Assembly: GCA_964022665.1 (NCBI GenBank)
Contig: CAXIDF010000018.1
Span: forward strand, 1-64,000
DNA: 64,000 bases
Direction: 5' to 3'
From: Haliea sp964022665
GTDB lineage: Bacteria > Pseudomonadota > Gammaproteobacteria > Pseudomonadales > Halieaceae
The position numbers and the translations under genes were made by a program. Within the stretch, counting starts at the first letter, position 1. Each line of letters opens with the position of its first letter. Shown here piece by piece: positions 6,767-15,040 of the stretch. The notes beneath the pieces are model-generated. The model was not told the DNA's origin. It saw nothing but the letters and a program-made list of their open reading frames with translations, and did no database searches.

Positions 6767-7552
6767 ATGGCTCAACGCGCACTACGAATATGGCCGCTAC
6801 TTACGGGTACGCACCGCTATGAAAAGGTCGTCTCGACCCGGAACAGGGGCCACGGCCAATACATCACCGCGCCGATTCTCGCCTATCTGGTTGAAACACC
6901 GAATGGCCGTATTCTGTATGACGTTGGGTGTGACTATCGCAAGATTGCTGAACCCGCTTTACGCTCCAGGTATTACGGCCCTATGCAGGACCTGTTCGAC
7001 CCCCCGGAAATGGATGAAAGCCAGCGTATTCCCAGTTATCTGAACAAACTGGGTCTGAGCGCCAGTGATGTAGACGTCGTCTTTCTCGGTCACCTGCACT
7101 TTGACCACGCCGGAGGACTGTGTGACCTCCCGGGCTGCGAGGTGCATGTGCATGCCGAAGAAGTCAGCGCCGCGGCAACCCGGCTGGATGGGGGAGTATT
7201 CGAAGACGAGGTTGCCGACGCGAACGCGTGGCGTTTGCAGAACTCCGAGTACGACGTGGCTACTGGCGTCAGCGCACTGTTCACGCCGGGGCATACGGCG
7301 GGCCACATGTCACTGTTCATTGAGTTGCCGAAGGGGCGCCCTGTCATTCTCTGCGGAGATGCGGCGGATTTAACTGAGAACCTCACGGACGAAGTTGCGC
7401 CGGGCTATTGTTGGGAGGACAATGACACGCTCGCAATCGATAGCATTCGACGATTGAAAGCCATTGCGGCGGCCGAGAATGCTGAGTTGTGGCCGAATCA
7501 TGATTTCGAGTTCTTTAATTCGCTACCGGCTTTTCCTGGGTGGCGAGATTGA
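6767..7552 (+). CDS. MBL-fold metallo-hydrolase, N-acyl homoserine lactonase-like
   Basis: 261 residues of the metallo-beta-lactamase fold with a full dinuclear zinc site: HLHFDHAGG (His109, His111, Asp113, His114), TPGHTAGH (His180), CGDAAD (Asp198) and WPNHDFE (His245). The layout, including the N-terminal YLVETPNGRILYDVG strand, resembles AiiA-type quorum-quenching lactonases, so a lactone or ester substrate is likely; AHL hydrolysis itself is not shown. ATG 6767 is chosen over 6761 because the GGAG sits directly against the earlier ATG. No signal peptide, so cytoplasmic. Confidence 0.82.
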   Translation: MAQRALRIWPLLTGTHRYEKVVSTRNRGHGQYITAPILAYLVETPNGRILYDVGCDYRKIAEPALRSRYYGPMQDLFDPPEMDESQRIPSYLNKLGLSASDVDVVFLGHLHFDHAGGLCDLPGCEVHVHAEEVSAAATRLDGGVFEDEVADANAWRLQNSEYDVATGVSALFTPGHTAGHMSLFIELPKGRPVILCGDAADLTENLTDEVAPGYCWEDNDTLAIDSIRRLKAIAAAENAELWPNHDFEFFNSLPAFPGWRD

Positions 7553-7614
7553 GAGCTGCTCACATATAACCCTTTCGCTATCCTCAATAGCGCGTCGCCC
7601 GGAACCTGAATTCT

Positions 7615-7887
7615 ATGGATTGGAAAATCTTTTTCACAATTTTCGCATCGGTTTTTGTTGCCGAACTCGGCGACAAAACCCAGTTGGCGACGATGCTCTT
7701 CTCCGCCGATAAGGCAGTGAGCAAATATACGGTATTCCTTGCCGCGTCAGCCGCGCTTGTTGTTGCTTCGGGGCTGGGCGTTTTGGCTGGTAGCGCGATA
7801 TCGGGGTATATCGACGAGAAAATCCTGCATTACGTTGCGGGCACTGGCTTTATCCTTATCGGCATGGTGACGCTGTATAACGCCTGA
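7615..7887 (+). CDS. half-size TMEM165/GDT1 (UPF0016) family cation transporter
   Basis: 90 residues with three hydrophobic segments and the family motif ELGDKTQ at residues 17-23 in the first one. Two-module members exchange Mn2+/Ca2+; single-module bacterial forms like this would need to dimerise. Ends in GFILIGMVTLYNA, complete for the short type. Stands alone between the lactonase-like gene and an OmpA-like gene. Confidence 0.85.
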   Translation: MDWKIFFTIFASVFVAELGDKTQLATMLFSADKAVSKYTVFLAASAALVVASGLGVLAGSAISGYIDEKILHYVAGTGFILIGMVTLYNA

Positions 7888-8038
7888 GTCGATACTCGGG
7901 CTTGCCGGCTCAACTCATCTAGCTCTGGTAAACACTGCTACACTGTTTGCTGGAGGTGGCGGCCACACTTTCGCTGCTAACGCTGACCGGAGTAGTTCGG
8001 CTTGTGCGCTTTGTCTGGCGCTGGTCGTGGGGGGTGAC

Positions 8039-9025
8039 ATGTTGAGGTATATTGGTAAGGTTTTTCTGCTGGTGTGTTTGTACATTGCTGCCAGCGCGGC
8101 GATGGCACAGGACGTTGAAGGGGTTACCGAACACCCGATGATCGAGCGCTACCCCGGTCAGGTCATCGCCTGGCAGCACATCGAAAACTACCAACCGTAC
8201 AAAGTGGCGATAGGTCCTGTCGCCGGCTACCGGGCCATTGCCGACTGGATAGAAACAGAAGGCCGGGTCACGCGAACCTTCTACAAATACGAAGGTGAAG
8301 ACCGCACCTTCTCCGAGATCTACAAGAATTACCTGGATGCGCTCAAGCAGGAAGGCTTCGAGATTCTCGGCGAAGGCATGTCAGCAGATCGCAAGGGTGT
8401 TGCAGTGGGTTCCCGTCAGTGGATGGAAGTCACATTTCGCGCCAATCCAGCAGCCAAGCCGGGCGCAGTGGGCACAATGTTTTCCGGTACCTCATCTTCC
8501 GGCGGCGCGGGTGCCATTGTTGCCAGGAAAGAGCGTGCTGCCGGGCTGGCTTATGTCGTTGTGTATGTAGAGCAGCATTCGAAAAATTATGTGGGTACGT
8601 TGATCGATATTGTCGAGGTTGAGGCAGCAGAAACCGGCCTGGTGGTGGTTGACGCCGAGGCAATTGGCTCGGATATTGAAGAATATGGGCGCGTGGTGCT
8701 GGACGGCATCGTATTCGATTTTGACAAGGCGACGCTCAAGGCCGAGTCGAGCGCGGCGCTTGAGGCGATAGTGAGTTATTTGCGGGCCAACCCGGACAAG
8801 CAGTTTTATGTGGTTGGTCACACTGATTCAAAGGGTACATTCGACTACAATCGAACGCTGTCTGCAGACCGCGCTCGCGCCGTGGTGGAGGCGCTGAAGA
8901 ACGACTACGATATCGCTTCAGGCCGGTTGCAGCCGCATGGTGTGGGGCCACTGGTTCCGGTTTTCTCCAACGGCAGTGATGCCGGGCGGGAGAAAAACCG
9001 CCGTGTCGAGCTGGTCGAGAGATAA
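8039..9025 (+). CDS. OmpA-family outer-membrane/periplasmic protein
   Basis: 328 residues: signal peptide (1-24, ending SAAMAQ), a ~190-residue N-terminal domain without recognised family, and a C-terminal OmpA domain (about 215-328) with FDFDKATLK, GHTDSKGTFDYNRTLSADRA and REKNRRVEL, the peptidoglycan-binding signature. It likely tethers the envelope to the cell wall. ATG 8039 is chosen because GGGGGG lies five bases upstream; an earlier GTG (8027) would only add four residues before the signal peptide. Confidence 0.9.
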   Translation: MLRYIGKVFLLVCLYIAASAAMAQDVEGVTEHPMIERYPGQVIAWQHIENYQPYKVAIGPVAGYRAIADWIETEGRVTRTFYKYEGEDRTFSEIYKNYLDALKQEGFEILGEGMSADRKGVAVGSRQWMEVTFRANPAAKPGAVGTMFSGTSSSGGAGAIVARKERAAGLAYVVVYVEQHSKNYVGTLIDIVEVEAAETGLVVVDAEAIGSDIEEYGRVVLDGIVFDFDKATLKAESSAALEAIVSYLRANPDKQFYVVGHTDSKGTFDYNRTLSADRARAVVEALKNDYDIASGRLQPHGVGPLVPVFSNGSDAGREKNRRVELVER

Positions 9026-9081
9026 GTCACGATTGTCCGGAACAGAGCGTTTACTTTGCATAACTTAGAGGGAACACCGCA

Positions 9082-9474
9082 ATGCTTAGCCATGTCATGA
9101 TCGGCTCCAACAACATCGAGCAGTCGAAACGATTCTACAACGCAGTTCTCGGCGTGCTTGGGGCTGGAGCGCCCATGGAGCACAAGAACGATACCGGGCA
9201 AACGCGCTTGTTTTACATCCACGGTGGTTCCAACTTCAGTGTGAGTGAACCCATCAATGGCAAACCGGTAACCACCGCCAATGGCTCCACCATCGGCTTC
9301 GCCTGCAATTCACCTGAGCAGGTCAAGCAGCTGCACGATGTAGCCGTAGCCAATGGCGGCACCAGTGTTGAAGATCCGCCAGGCCCCCGTGATAGCACCA
9401 TGGGCGTAATGCACCTGTGCTATTTCCTGGACCCGGACGGCCACAAGATCTGTGGTATTCATCGCGCGAGCTGA
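9082..9474 (+). CDS. VOC-family protein (glyoxalase-like)
   Basis: 130 residues with both VOC modules: MLSHVMIGSNNIEQSKRFYNAVLG and LCYFLDPDGHKICGIH. AGAGGGAA ribosome site precedes ATG. This type is usually a single-domain dioxygenase/lyase-like protein of unknown substrate. Third apparently intact VOC gene in the first 9.5 kb. Confidence 0.88.
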   Translation: MLSHVMIGSNNIEQSKRFYNAVLGVLGAGAPMEHKNDTGQTRLFYIHGGSNFSVSEPINGKPVTTANGSTIGFACNSPEQVKQLHDVAVANGGTSVEDPPGPRDSTMGVMHLCYFLDPDGHKICGIHRAS

Positions 9475-9522
9475 GTAGCTCGCAGGGCATCTACGGCACA
9501 CTAACCCACCGAGGAGGAAAAG

Positions 9523-9813
9523 ATGACAGAAGCCTGTAGCCCAAACGTTTTGGCGTCTTCCCTGGCGCAGCTCAACGAGCGCGCAAACGGTGCATGGAGC
9601 ATTGAGGACGGAAAGCTGCACCGCGAGTTCAGCTTTCCGGACTTTGTTACCGCCTTCGCCTTCATGGCGAAGGTGGCATTGCTTGCCGAACGCGCCAATC
9701 ATCACCCTGAATGGTTCAACGTTTACAACAAGGTGGTTGTTGACCTGACAACACACGATGCAGGCGGTATATCCAGCAAGGATTTCGACCTCGCCCGGGA
9801 GATGTCACAGTAA
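9523..9813 (+). CDS. pterin-4a-carbinolamine dehydratase (PCD/DCoH-like)
   Basis: 96 residues of the PCD fold with the catalytic histidine signature ERANHHPEWFNVYNKV and DLTTHDAGGIS. The enzyme dehydrates 4a-hydroxytetrahydrobiopterin after aromatic amino-acid hydroxylation. No phenylalanine hydroxylase is adjacent, so its partner lies elsewhere or it acts in another role. Strong GAGGAGG ribosome site. Confidence 0.92.
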   Translation: MTEACSPNVLASSLAQLNERANGAWSIEDGKLHREFSFPDFVTAFAFMAKVALLAERANHHPEWFNVYNKVVVDLTTHDAGGISSKDFDLAREMSQ

Positions 9814-9893
9814 TGTGGAGCTGCCCCACACAGTGCAAACAGCGGTAGTCGCTTCAGGTTCAGTGGTGAAACCACAGACGGTTAATTGTCAGC

Positions 9894-10139
9894 ATGAGTA
9901 AAGAACAACCCAATAACCCCCTGCATGGCATTACCATCGAAGTGGCATTAACCCGGTTGGTTGATCGTTATGGTTGGGAGGGCCTGGCGCAGCGAGTTGA
10001 TATCAATTGCTTCAAGACGGACCCCTCCATCAAGTCTTCGCTGAAGTTTCTGCGTAAAACCCAGTGGGCCAGAGGCAAGGTTGAGCGCCTGTACCTTTCC
10101 ACATTTGATCGACCGTCACCGTGGGGGCGTTCGGGTTAG
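9894..10139 (+). CDS. VF530 family (DUF2132) DNA-binding-like protein
   Basis: 81 residues matching the VF530/DUF2132 family: NPLHGITIEVALTRLVDRYG, INCFKTDPSIKSSLKFLRKT and WARGKVERLYL. The family fold was solved from a Vibrio protein and it is described as DNA-binding-like; cellular role unknown. Family length is about 70-80, so it is complete. Confidence 0.88.
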   Translation: MSKEQPNNPLHGITIEVALTRLVDRYGWEGLAQRVDINCFKTDPSIKSSLKFLRKTQWARGKVERLYLSTFDRPSPWGRSG

Positions 10140-10230
10140 TGCCCTGTTGGCGGCCTATTCGATAGGTTTTGGGTGATCCTGATGCGGTTTGCCTGGCTCG
10201 GCCCCACACATTACGCGAGGAAGCGATGCA

Positions 10231-10623
10231 ATGCTCAAAGGTTCATGCCACTGCGGCAACCTGAGTTGGCGCCTGGACGGTGAGCCGAGCTCTGCCACTG
10301 CCTGTAACTGCACCGTCTGCCGACGCTATGGCACGCTGTGGGCCTATGGTCACGAGGACGAGGACGTGCAGGCCTTCGGTGCCACCCAGGCGTATGCCTG
10401 GGGTGACCAGTCACTGGGTTTCCACTTCTGCCCACGTTGCGGCTGTGTCACGTTCTGGCGCGCGACCGTCGTCGCTGCAGACGGACGCAGGCGCATGGCG
10501 GTGAACCTGCGCCTCGCGGAACCGGAAGACGTTGCTCGCATCCCGGTGAACAGGTTCGACGGGCTGCACTCGTTTACGATCGGGGGGCAGGATGGCCGCT
10601 GTGTGGGCGACCTGTTGTTTTGA
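10231..10623 (+). CDS. GFA-family zinc-binding protein
   Basis: 130 residues with GSCHCGNLSW, CNCTVCRRYG and HFCPRCGCVTF, the three cysteine clusters of the GFA fold. Only distantly like the GFA protein at 5115-5546. Start ATG 10231 follows GAGGAAGCG. Enzyme activity not predictable. Confidence 0.87.
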   Translation: MLKGSCHCGNLSWRLDGEPSSATACNCTVCRRYGTLWAYGHEDEDVQAFGATQAYAWGDQSLGFHFCPRCGCVTFWRATVVAADGRRRMAVNLRLAEPEDVARIPVNRFDGLHSFTIGGQDGRCVGDLLF

Positions 10624-10663
10624 GATCAAGCCGGTTATGCGTCAAGTCACAGAGGGTCAGCTG

Positions 10664-10864
10664 ATGAAATACATTGTTGTTGGCGCATTGCTGGCCTCAG
10701 TGGCAGCCTGTAGTCACGAGCAGGTTTACTCCGCCGTACAGCAAAACCGGCAATTCGAGTGCAGCAAATTGCCGCAGCCTGAGTACGAAGAGTGCATGCG
10801 GGAGACCGGCATGTCGTATGACGAGTATGAACGCAGGCGGCAGGAGTTGCTCAAGGAAGAGTAG
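10664..10864 (+). CDS. small lipoprotein
   Basis: 66 residues. A short signal peptide ends in a lipobox (ASVAAC, Cys16), followed by a charged domain with two cysteines (FECSKLPQ, YEECMRE) and a C-terminal helix rich in Glu/Arg. Starts at ATG 10664; a longer upstream frame would put the hydrophobic segment inside the protein. Function unknown. Confidence 0.7.
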   Translation: MKYIVVGALLASVAACSHEQVYSAVQQNRQFECSKLPQPEYEECMRETGMSYDEYERRRQELLKEE

Positions 10865-10900
10865 CACGCGGCAAGCCCGTATAATGGATCTGTTACCACC

Positions 10901-11278
10901 ATGTTGCACATTGCCCTGCACTTCCTTGTTCCGCTGCTGGTGGCGGCCGTGTTTTTTCGTCGCCGCTGGCAGTACGCCACGGTGGTGATGATCGCCACCA
11001 TGCTGGTGGATCTCGATCACCTATTGGCAATCCCCCTGTATGACCCCGGTCGGTGCAGTATCGGTTTTCACCCTCTGCACCAGCCGTGGTTGCTGAGTGT
11101 GTATCTGCTGCTTTGTGTTTTTCCGGCAAGCCGGCTGGTGGGGCTGGGTCTGTGCCTACACATGTTCCTGGATGCCGTCGACTGCCAGCTCACCAGCGGG
11201 GTCTGGGTCAACCCTGTGTCAAGCACCTTGGCGGGCTTCGTTGTTCAGGGCGGCCTGTCTGGTCTATCCTCCCTGTAA
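10901..11278 (+). CDS. DUF6122 family membrane protein
   Basis: 125 residues, about four membrane segments, with the family pattern LHIALHFLVPLLVA, ATMLVDLDHLLA, YDPGRCSIGFHPLH and HMFLDAVDC. The conserved His/Asp pairs recall membrane metal-dependent hydrolases of the YdjM/LexA-binding type, but no activity is known. Complete for the family. Confidence 0.82.
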   Translation: MLHIALHFLVPLLVAAVFFRRRWQYATVVMIATMLVDLDHLLAIPLYDPGRCSIGFHPLHQPWLLSVYLLLCVFPASRLVGLGLCLHMFLDAVDCQLTSGVWVNPVSSTLAGFVVQGGLSGLSSL

Positions 11279-11307
11279 TTGTGAGGGCGGTCGCTTGAGG
11301 GCAGGGT

Positions 11308-12201
11308 ATGGATTGGCGGGGCAGGCGACAGAGCAGCAATGTCGAGGACCGGCGGGGCGAGCCTGTTCGCGCTGGCGGTGCGCCCGGCCTTGCGCTGGTG
11401 TTGCGTGTGTTGCCTTGGTTGTTACGCAGCCGGGGCGGACGCGTGCTGCTGGGGGTGGGTGTAGTGGCGTTTGTGGGTGCCCGCATGCTGGGCATCGATA
11501 TACTTCAGGTGTCGCCAAGTACAGGCAATGTGCCAGCAAGCGCTACGCTGGCAACGCAAGAGCAGGAGCTCGCGGAATTTGTCGCGGTGGTATTGGCGGA
11601 TACAGAGGCCACCTGGCAGCGCATCTTCACCGCAGCAGGCGCTGTTTATGAGGAGCCGGTGCTGGTACTGTTCAGCCAGCGCGTCGCCTCTGCCTGCGGT
11701 TCTGCCAGCTCGGCGGTGGGCCCGTTCTATTGCCCGGCTGATCGCAAAGTGTATCTGGACCTCGGTTTCTTTCGTGACCTCGATCGCCAGCTGGGCGCGC
11801 CGGGAGACTTTGCGCAGGCCTACGTCATTGCGCATGAAGTTGGGCATCACGTGCAAACGCTACTGGGGATCAGCCAGCAGGTCCGTGCCAGTGGCCAGGG
11901 CAAGTCGCGCGCGGCAGTAAACGCCTTGTCTGTTCGCCAGGAACTGCAGGCCGATTGCTTTGCGGGCGTTTGGGGTTACGCTGCACAACAGTTCCGCCAG
12001 ATGCTCGAACCGGGGGATCTGGAGGAAGCCCTGCAGGCCGCTTCTGCCATCGGCGATGACCGCTTGCAGCGGCGCGGCGGTGGCGACATAGTGCCCGACA
12101 GCTTCACTCACGGTACATCGGCGCAGCGTGTGGAATGGTTTCGCCGCGGTTTCGCCAGCGGTGACATGAGCGAATGCGATACCTTCGCGGCCGATCTGTG
12201 A
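11308..12201 (+). CDS. ypfJ: YpfJ-type neutral zinc metallopeptidase (KPN_02809 family)
   Basis: 297 residues: basic N-terminus, one membrane segment (about 43-58), then a Zn-peptidase domain with HEVGHH at 176-181 and QELQADCFAGVW at 211-222, the metal and catalytic motifs of the family. YPFJ-like proteins are membrane-anchored with the peptidase outside; substrate unknown. The C-terminus FTHGTSAQRVEWFRRGF is also conserved in the family. Confidence 0.9.
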   Translation: MDWRGRRQSSNVEDRRGEPVRAGGAPGLALVLRVLPWLLRSRGGRVLLGVGVVAFVGARMLGIDILQVSPSTGNVPASATLATQEQELAEFVAVVLADTEATWQRIFTAAGAVYEEPVLVLFSQRVASACGSASSAVGPFYCPADRKVYLDLGFFRDLDRQLGAPGDFAQAYVIAHEVGHHVQTLLGISQQVRASGQGKSRAAVNALSVRQELQADCFAGVWGYAAQQFRQMLEPGDLEEALQAASAIGDDRLQRRGGGDIVPDSFTHGTSAQRVEWFRRGFASGDMSECDTFAADL

Positions 12202-12280
12202 ATGCTCGCGGCGCCAGAACCCGTAGGTGACGAGCGCGCCCTGCCTGCAGCCAGCAGCCAGCAGCCATTGAGGAGGAAAA

Positions 12281-12478
12281 ATGTCGGCCTTACACCAGCA
12301 GCACGTGGACTGCCCCTACTGCGGTGAGTCCATTGAAGTATTGATCGATGAAAGTGAAGCCGGGCAGCAGTATATCGAAGACTGCCAGGTCTGCTGTCGC
12401 CCCATTCTGTTCCATGTGGCCGTGAGTATGGATGGTGAGCTGTCGGTTACCGTGCACGATGAAAATGAAACGTTCTGA
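12281..12478 (+). CDS. CPXCG motif cysteine-rich protein
   Basis: 65 residues with DCPYCGESI and DCQVCCRPI, a zinc-ribbon pair typical of the CPXCG family, which are short, soluble and of unknown role. GAGGAGGAAAA ribosome site precedes ATG. Stop is 16 bases before the next gene's ATG, so they likely share a transcript. Confidence 0.88.
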   Translation: MSALHQQHVDCPYCGESIEVLIDESEAGQQYIEDCQVCCRPILFHVAVSMDGELSVTVHDENETF

Positions 12479-12494
12479 TTGTTAAGGGTTGGCG

Positions 12495-12950
12495 ATGTTT
12501 GAAATACTGTTATCTGAAGATATAGCGGCTCCACCGGAAGTGGTCTGGGGGGTGATCACTAACACCGAGGACTACCCGCTGTGGAATACCTTCGTTGTAT
12601 CCTGCGATTCCACCTTTGGCGTGGGTGACCCCATCCACATGAAGGTGAGGGTGTTGCCGTTCATGACGCAGCCGCAGACGGAAACGATCTGGCGCAATGA
12701 GGAAGGCAAGTTGCTGGATTACGGCATCAAGGCCCCGCTCGGTGCTCTGACCAGCACGCGGCAGCACCGTCTGAGTGCAACAGCGTCGGGTGGCACCCAC
12801 TATGAATCCGTGTTTCGGCTAGAGGGGTGGTTTGCCCCGGTGGTGGGCTTGCTCTTTGGTGCCCAGTTGCGCAGGGGCTTTGGTGAAATGACGCGGGGAA
12901 TCGCGTGCAGGTCGGTGCATGTCCATGCGGCTTCGAACGCCGCATCCTAA
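12495..12950 (+). CDS. SRPBCC (START-like) lipid/ligand-binding domain protein
   Basis: 151 residues with the SRPBCC pattern IAAPPEVVWGVITNTEDYPLW near the start and a hydrophobic cavity region, including ESVFRLEGWFAPVVG. Ligand unknown. The last ~25 residues (TRGIACRSV onwards) do not look like the usual C-terminal helix, so a late frameshift is possible. ATG 12495 preferred over a TTG two codons earlier. The 3' end overlaps nrtS-like by 32 bases. Confidence 0.75.
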   Translation: MFEILLSEDIAAPPEVVWGVITNTEDYPLWNTFVVSCDSTFGVGDPIHMKVRVLPFMTQPQTETIWRNEEGKLLDYGIKAPLGALTSTRQHRLSATASGGTHYESVFRLEGWFAPVVGLLFGAQLRRGFGEMTRGIACRSVHVHAASNAAS

Positions 12951-13194
12951 TCCACCGGGTGGCCCGGACGGTCGCCTGCAACTCGCTTTTTCGCGCCCGG
13001 TGGTGGTGCGGGCGCTCAAAGTGGCGGCGCTGGTGGGCACACTGCTGGCATTGATCAATCACGGTGACAGCCTGCTGGCTGGGTCGCTCAGCGGCGAGGT
13101 GCTGGCCAAGGTACTGCTCACTTATCTTGTGCCCTACGGAGTGTCGGTGTGGTCAGCGGTCAGCGCGCTGCAGGCAAACAGGGCCTCCCACTAA
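12919..13194 (+). CDS. nrtS: NrtS-like small membrane protein (nitrate/nitrite transporter NrtS family)
   Basis: 91 residues with two membrane segments: VRALKVAALVGTLLALINHGD and LTYLVPYGVSVWSAVSALQ, matching the NrtS family, first described in cyanobacteria as a two-component-like small nitrate/nitrite carrier. The first ~25 residues are proline-rich and atypical, so translation may really start further in. Assignment by family resemblance; no nitrate assimilation genes are adjacent. Confidence 0.7.
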   Translation: MSMRLRTPHPNPPGGPDGRLQLAFSRPVVVRALKVAALVGTLLALINHGDSLLAGSLSGEVLAKVLLTYLVPYGVSVWSAVSALQANRASH

Positions 13195-13207
13195 ACCCGC
13201 GGACTAC

Positions 13208-13576
13208 TCAGGCGAAGAAGTAGGTGTGCAGCAATCGTCCAGGCATGGCGAGCGCGCCCACTGCGGCGCCCAACGTGCCCAGGTAGGCTCCGACAGCGAA
13301 CCCCCTGTGGCGCCGGATATTGCCGCACCGTATTGCACTGACAGAAATCACCACGCAGATGATGACCCAGATCGACAGCAGATGAATGGGCCCATAGCCC
13401 ATGAACCAATCGAGATGACTGGGCAACCAGAACGATGAGAGAGCTGCCACTATCATTGCCGCCATCCACGACCAGCCTAGCAATCGATGCCGCGGTGTGC
13501 CTTTGGTGGAGGCGAGCTGGAACGCGCCGATCGCCAACACCCATAGCGCCGCTGCGAGATGAATGTAAACGCTCAT
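13208..13576 (-). CDS. DUF2306-like four-helix membrane protein
   Basis: 122 residues starting at the complement of 13574-13576, with four hydrophobic segments. HLAAALWVLAIGAFQL, RHRLLGWSWMAAM and the HLLSIWVI and HRGFAVGAYLG segments match DUF2306/YozB-like membrane proteins with conserved histidines that may bind haem. A longer frame upstream is basic and implausible as protein. Function unknown. Confidence 0.75.
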   Translation of the reverse strand: MSVYIHLAAALWVLAIGAFQLASTKGTPRHRLLGWSWMAAMIVAALSSFWLPSHLDWFMGYGPIHLLSIWVIICVVISVSAIRCGNIRRHRGFAVGAYLGTLGAAVGALAMPGRLLHTYFFA

Positions 13577-13774
13577 CGTGTTGCGCGGCGGAGTGCGACT
13601 GATGAAGTGTGTTTTTGCATGAGCTGGTGCGTCCTGTGTGCCATCGACATCGAGGTACCTGCATAGTAAGAGGCGTGAGCGCCAGCGGCAACAACGCCGC
13701 TTGCGGCCATTCCTTTGTTTCCCGCACAATGTGAGCATGATCCTCTTTCTGCTCCATCCTCGTGGCGCGTAACC

Positions 13775-14503
13775 GTGGCGGTTGACGGCGTTGCCTACAT
13801 TGTTGTGCTGACCTTTGCGGCCGGTGTGTGCATACCGCTGGGCGGCTGGATTGCCAGCTTCGAGCGTATTCAGCGGCAGTGGCTGGAAAAAGAGGTGCGG
13901 CACTTCCTGATCGCCCTGGGCGGTGGGCTGCTGTTGGGTGCGGTGTTCCAGGTGTTGTTGCCGGAGGGGCTGGCGCGTTTTGGCACTTCGCTTGCAGCGG
14001 TATCGCTGTTTGTCGGTGGCGGCTTGGCGGTGTTCCTGCTGGAGCGGCTATTGGCGGCGCGGCGGCGCGAGTCACCGCAATTGGTGGGGCTGCTGTTGGA
14101 TTACGTGCCCGAGTCCATTGCATTGGGCGGCTTGATTGCCACTGATCCATCTCTGGCGCTGGTGCTGGCCATTGTCATCGGCCTGCAGAATTTGCCCGAG
14201 GGTTTCAATGCTTACCGTGAACTGGCGGCAGCGGGGCGCGATTCGTCTGTGAAAATCTTGGGCGTGATGTCTGCGTTGACCTTGCTCGGGCCGCTGGCCG
14301 GATTGTCCGCATACTTCTTCCTGGGCGAGCGGCCTGCGGTACTCGGCGCCATCATGCTGGCCTCTGCCGGTGGCATTGTGTACCTGATGTTCCAGGATAT
14401 CGCTCCGCAGGCACGTTTGAACAAGCACTGGGCACCGCCGCTGGGCGCGGTGCTGGGTTTCGCTTTCACAATGGTCACGTCCATCTGGCTGGGGCACGGT
14501 TAA
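13775..14503 (+). CDS. ZIP-family divalent metal transporter
   Basis: About 242 residues and 7-8 membrane segments, with ZIP signatures in TM4-TM5: LDYVPESIALGG and VIGLQNLPEGFNAYRE, which hold the metal-binding His/Glu/Asn positions (here DYVPE and NLPEG). Likely imports zinc, iron or manganese. Start uncertain: GTG 13775 gives a normal first membrane segment; an ATG-less longer frame begins at 13715. It is divergent from the DUF2306 gene. Confidence 0.85.
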   Translation: MAVDGVAYIVVLTFAAGVCIPLGGWIASFERIQRQWLEKEVRHFLIALGGGLLLGAVFQVLLPEGLARFGTSLAAVSLFVGGGLAVFLLERLLAARRRESPQLVGLLLDYVPESIALGGLIATDPSLALVLAIVIGLQNLPEGFNAYRELAAAGRDSSVKILGVMSALTLLGPLAGLSAYFFLGERPAVLGAIMLASAGGIVYLMFQDIAPQARLNKHWAPPLGAVLGFAFTMVTSIWLGHG

Positions 14504-14515
14504 CAGGAGAGTTCC

Positions 14516-15040
14516 ATGTATCGATCCGCGGTTATTTTGTCTCTGCTCGTGAGCGTGACAGCCTGTGCCGCTGTTGAGGCGCCATCGGCCGGGCCGTCCT
14601 TGTGTGCGGCGGGGTGGGCGCAGGCCGTGGAAACCAGCCTGGGCTCCGGAGATGGCAGCGGCCATGGGCCGGATGCGGGTTCGGATGAATGGCAGTCCGT
14701 GGTCGAGTTCCGGCTGGGTGTTCGGGGGCTGACGGGGCTGCCCGCGCGCGGTTCGGCGCCCTGGTGCGCATACATTGAGGCTCTCGCAGCCGATACGACC
14801 CCGGTGCAGTACGTGTGCGAGGACGCCGAGGCTGCGACCCTGAATGTACACTTTCTGGCAACTGAGCCGCCGACCATGATTGCCCGGCGCGGTGATGTGC
14901 TCTCCCTGTTGACGTTGCAACGCAGTGCCAGCGGTGCGCGCTTTCAGGGGGATGACATGAGTTTCTGGGAACACCACGGTGAAGCACGGGTGACATGGGG
15001 GACTGACACGGCGGACGTGCGCTGTCAGGCGCTGCCATGA
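14516..15040 (+). CDS. lipoprotein of unknown function, upstream partner of the retropepsin-like gene
   Basis: 174 residues with a signal peptide and lipobox (SVTAC, Cys17). The rest is soluble with four further cysteines and no recognised domain. AGGAGAG ribosome site. Its stop overlaps the start of the next gene (ATGA, 15037-15040), so the two are translationally coupled and probably act together at the periplasmic face. Confidence 0.72.
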   Translation: MYRSAVILSLLVSVTACAAVEAPSAGPSLCAAGWAQAVETSLGSGDGSGHGPDAGSDEWQSVVEFRLGVRGLTGLPARGSAPWCAYIEALAADTTPVQYVCEDAEAATLNVHFLATEPPTMIARRGDVLSLLTLQRSASGARFQGDDMSFWEHHGEARVTWGTDTADVRCQALP

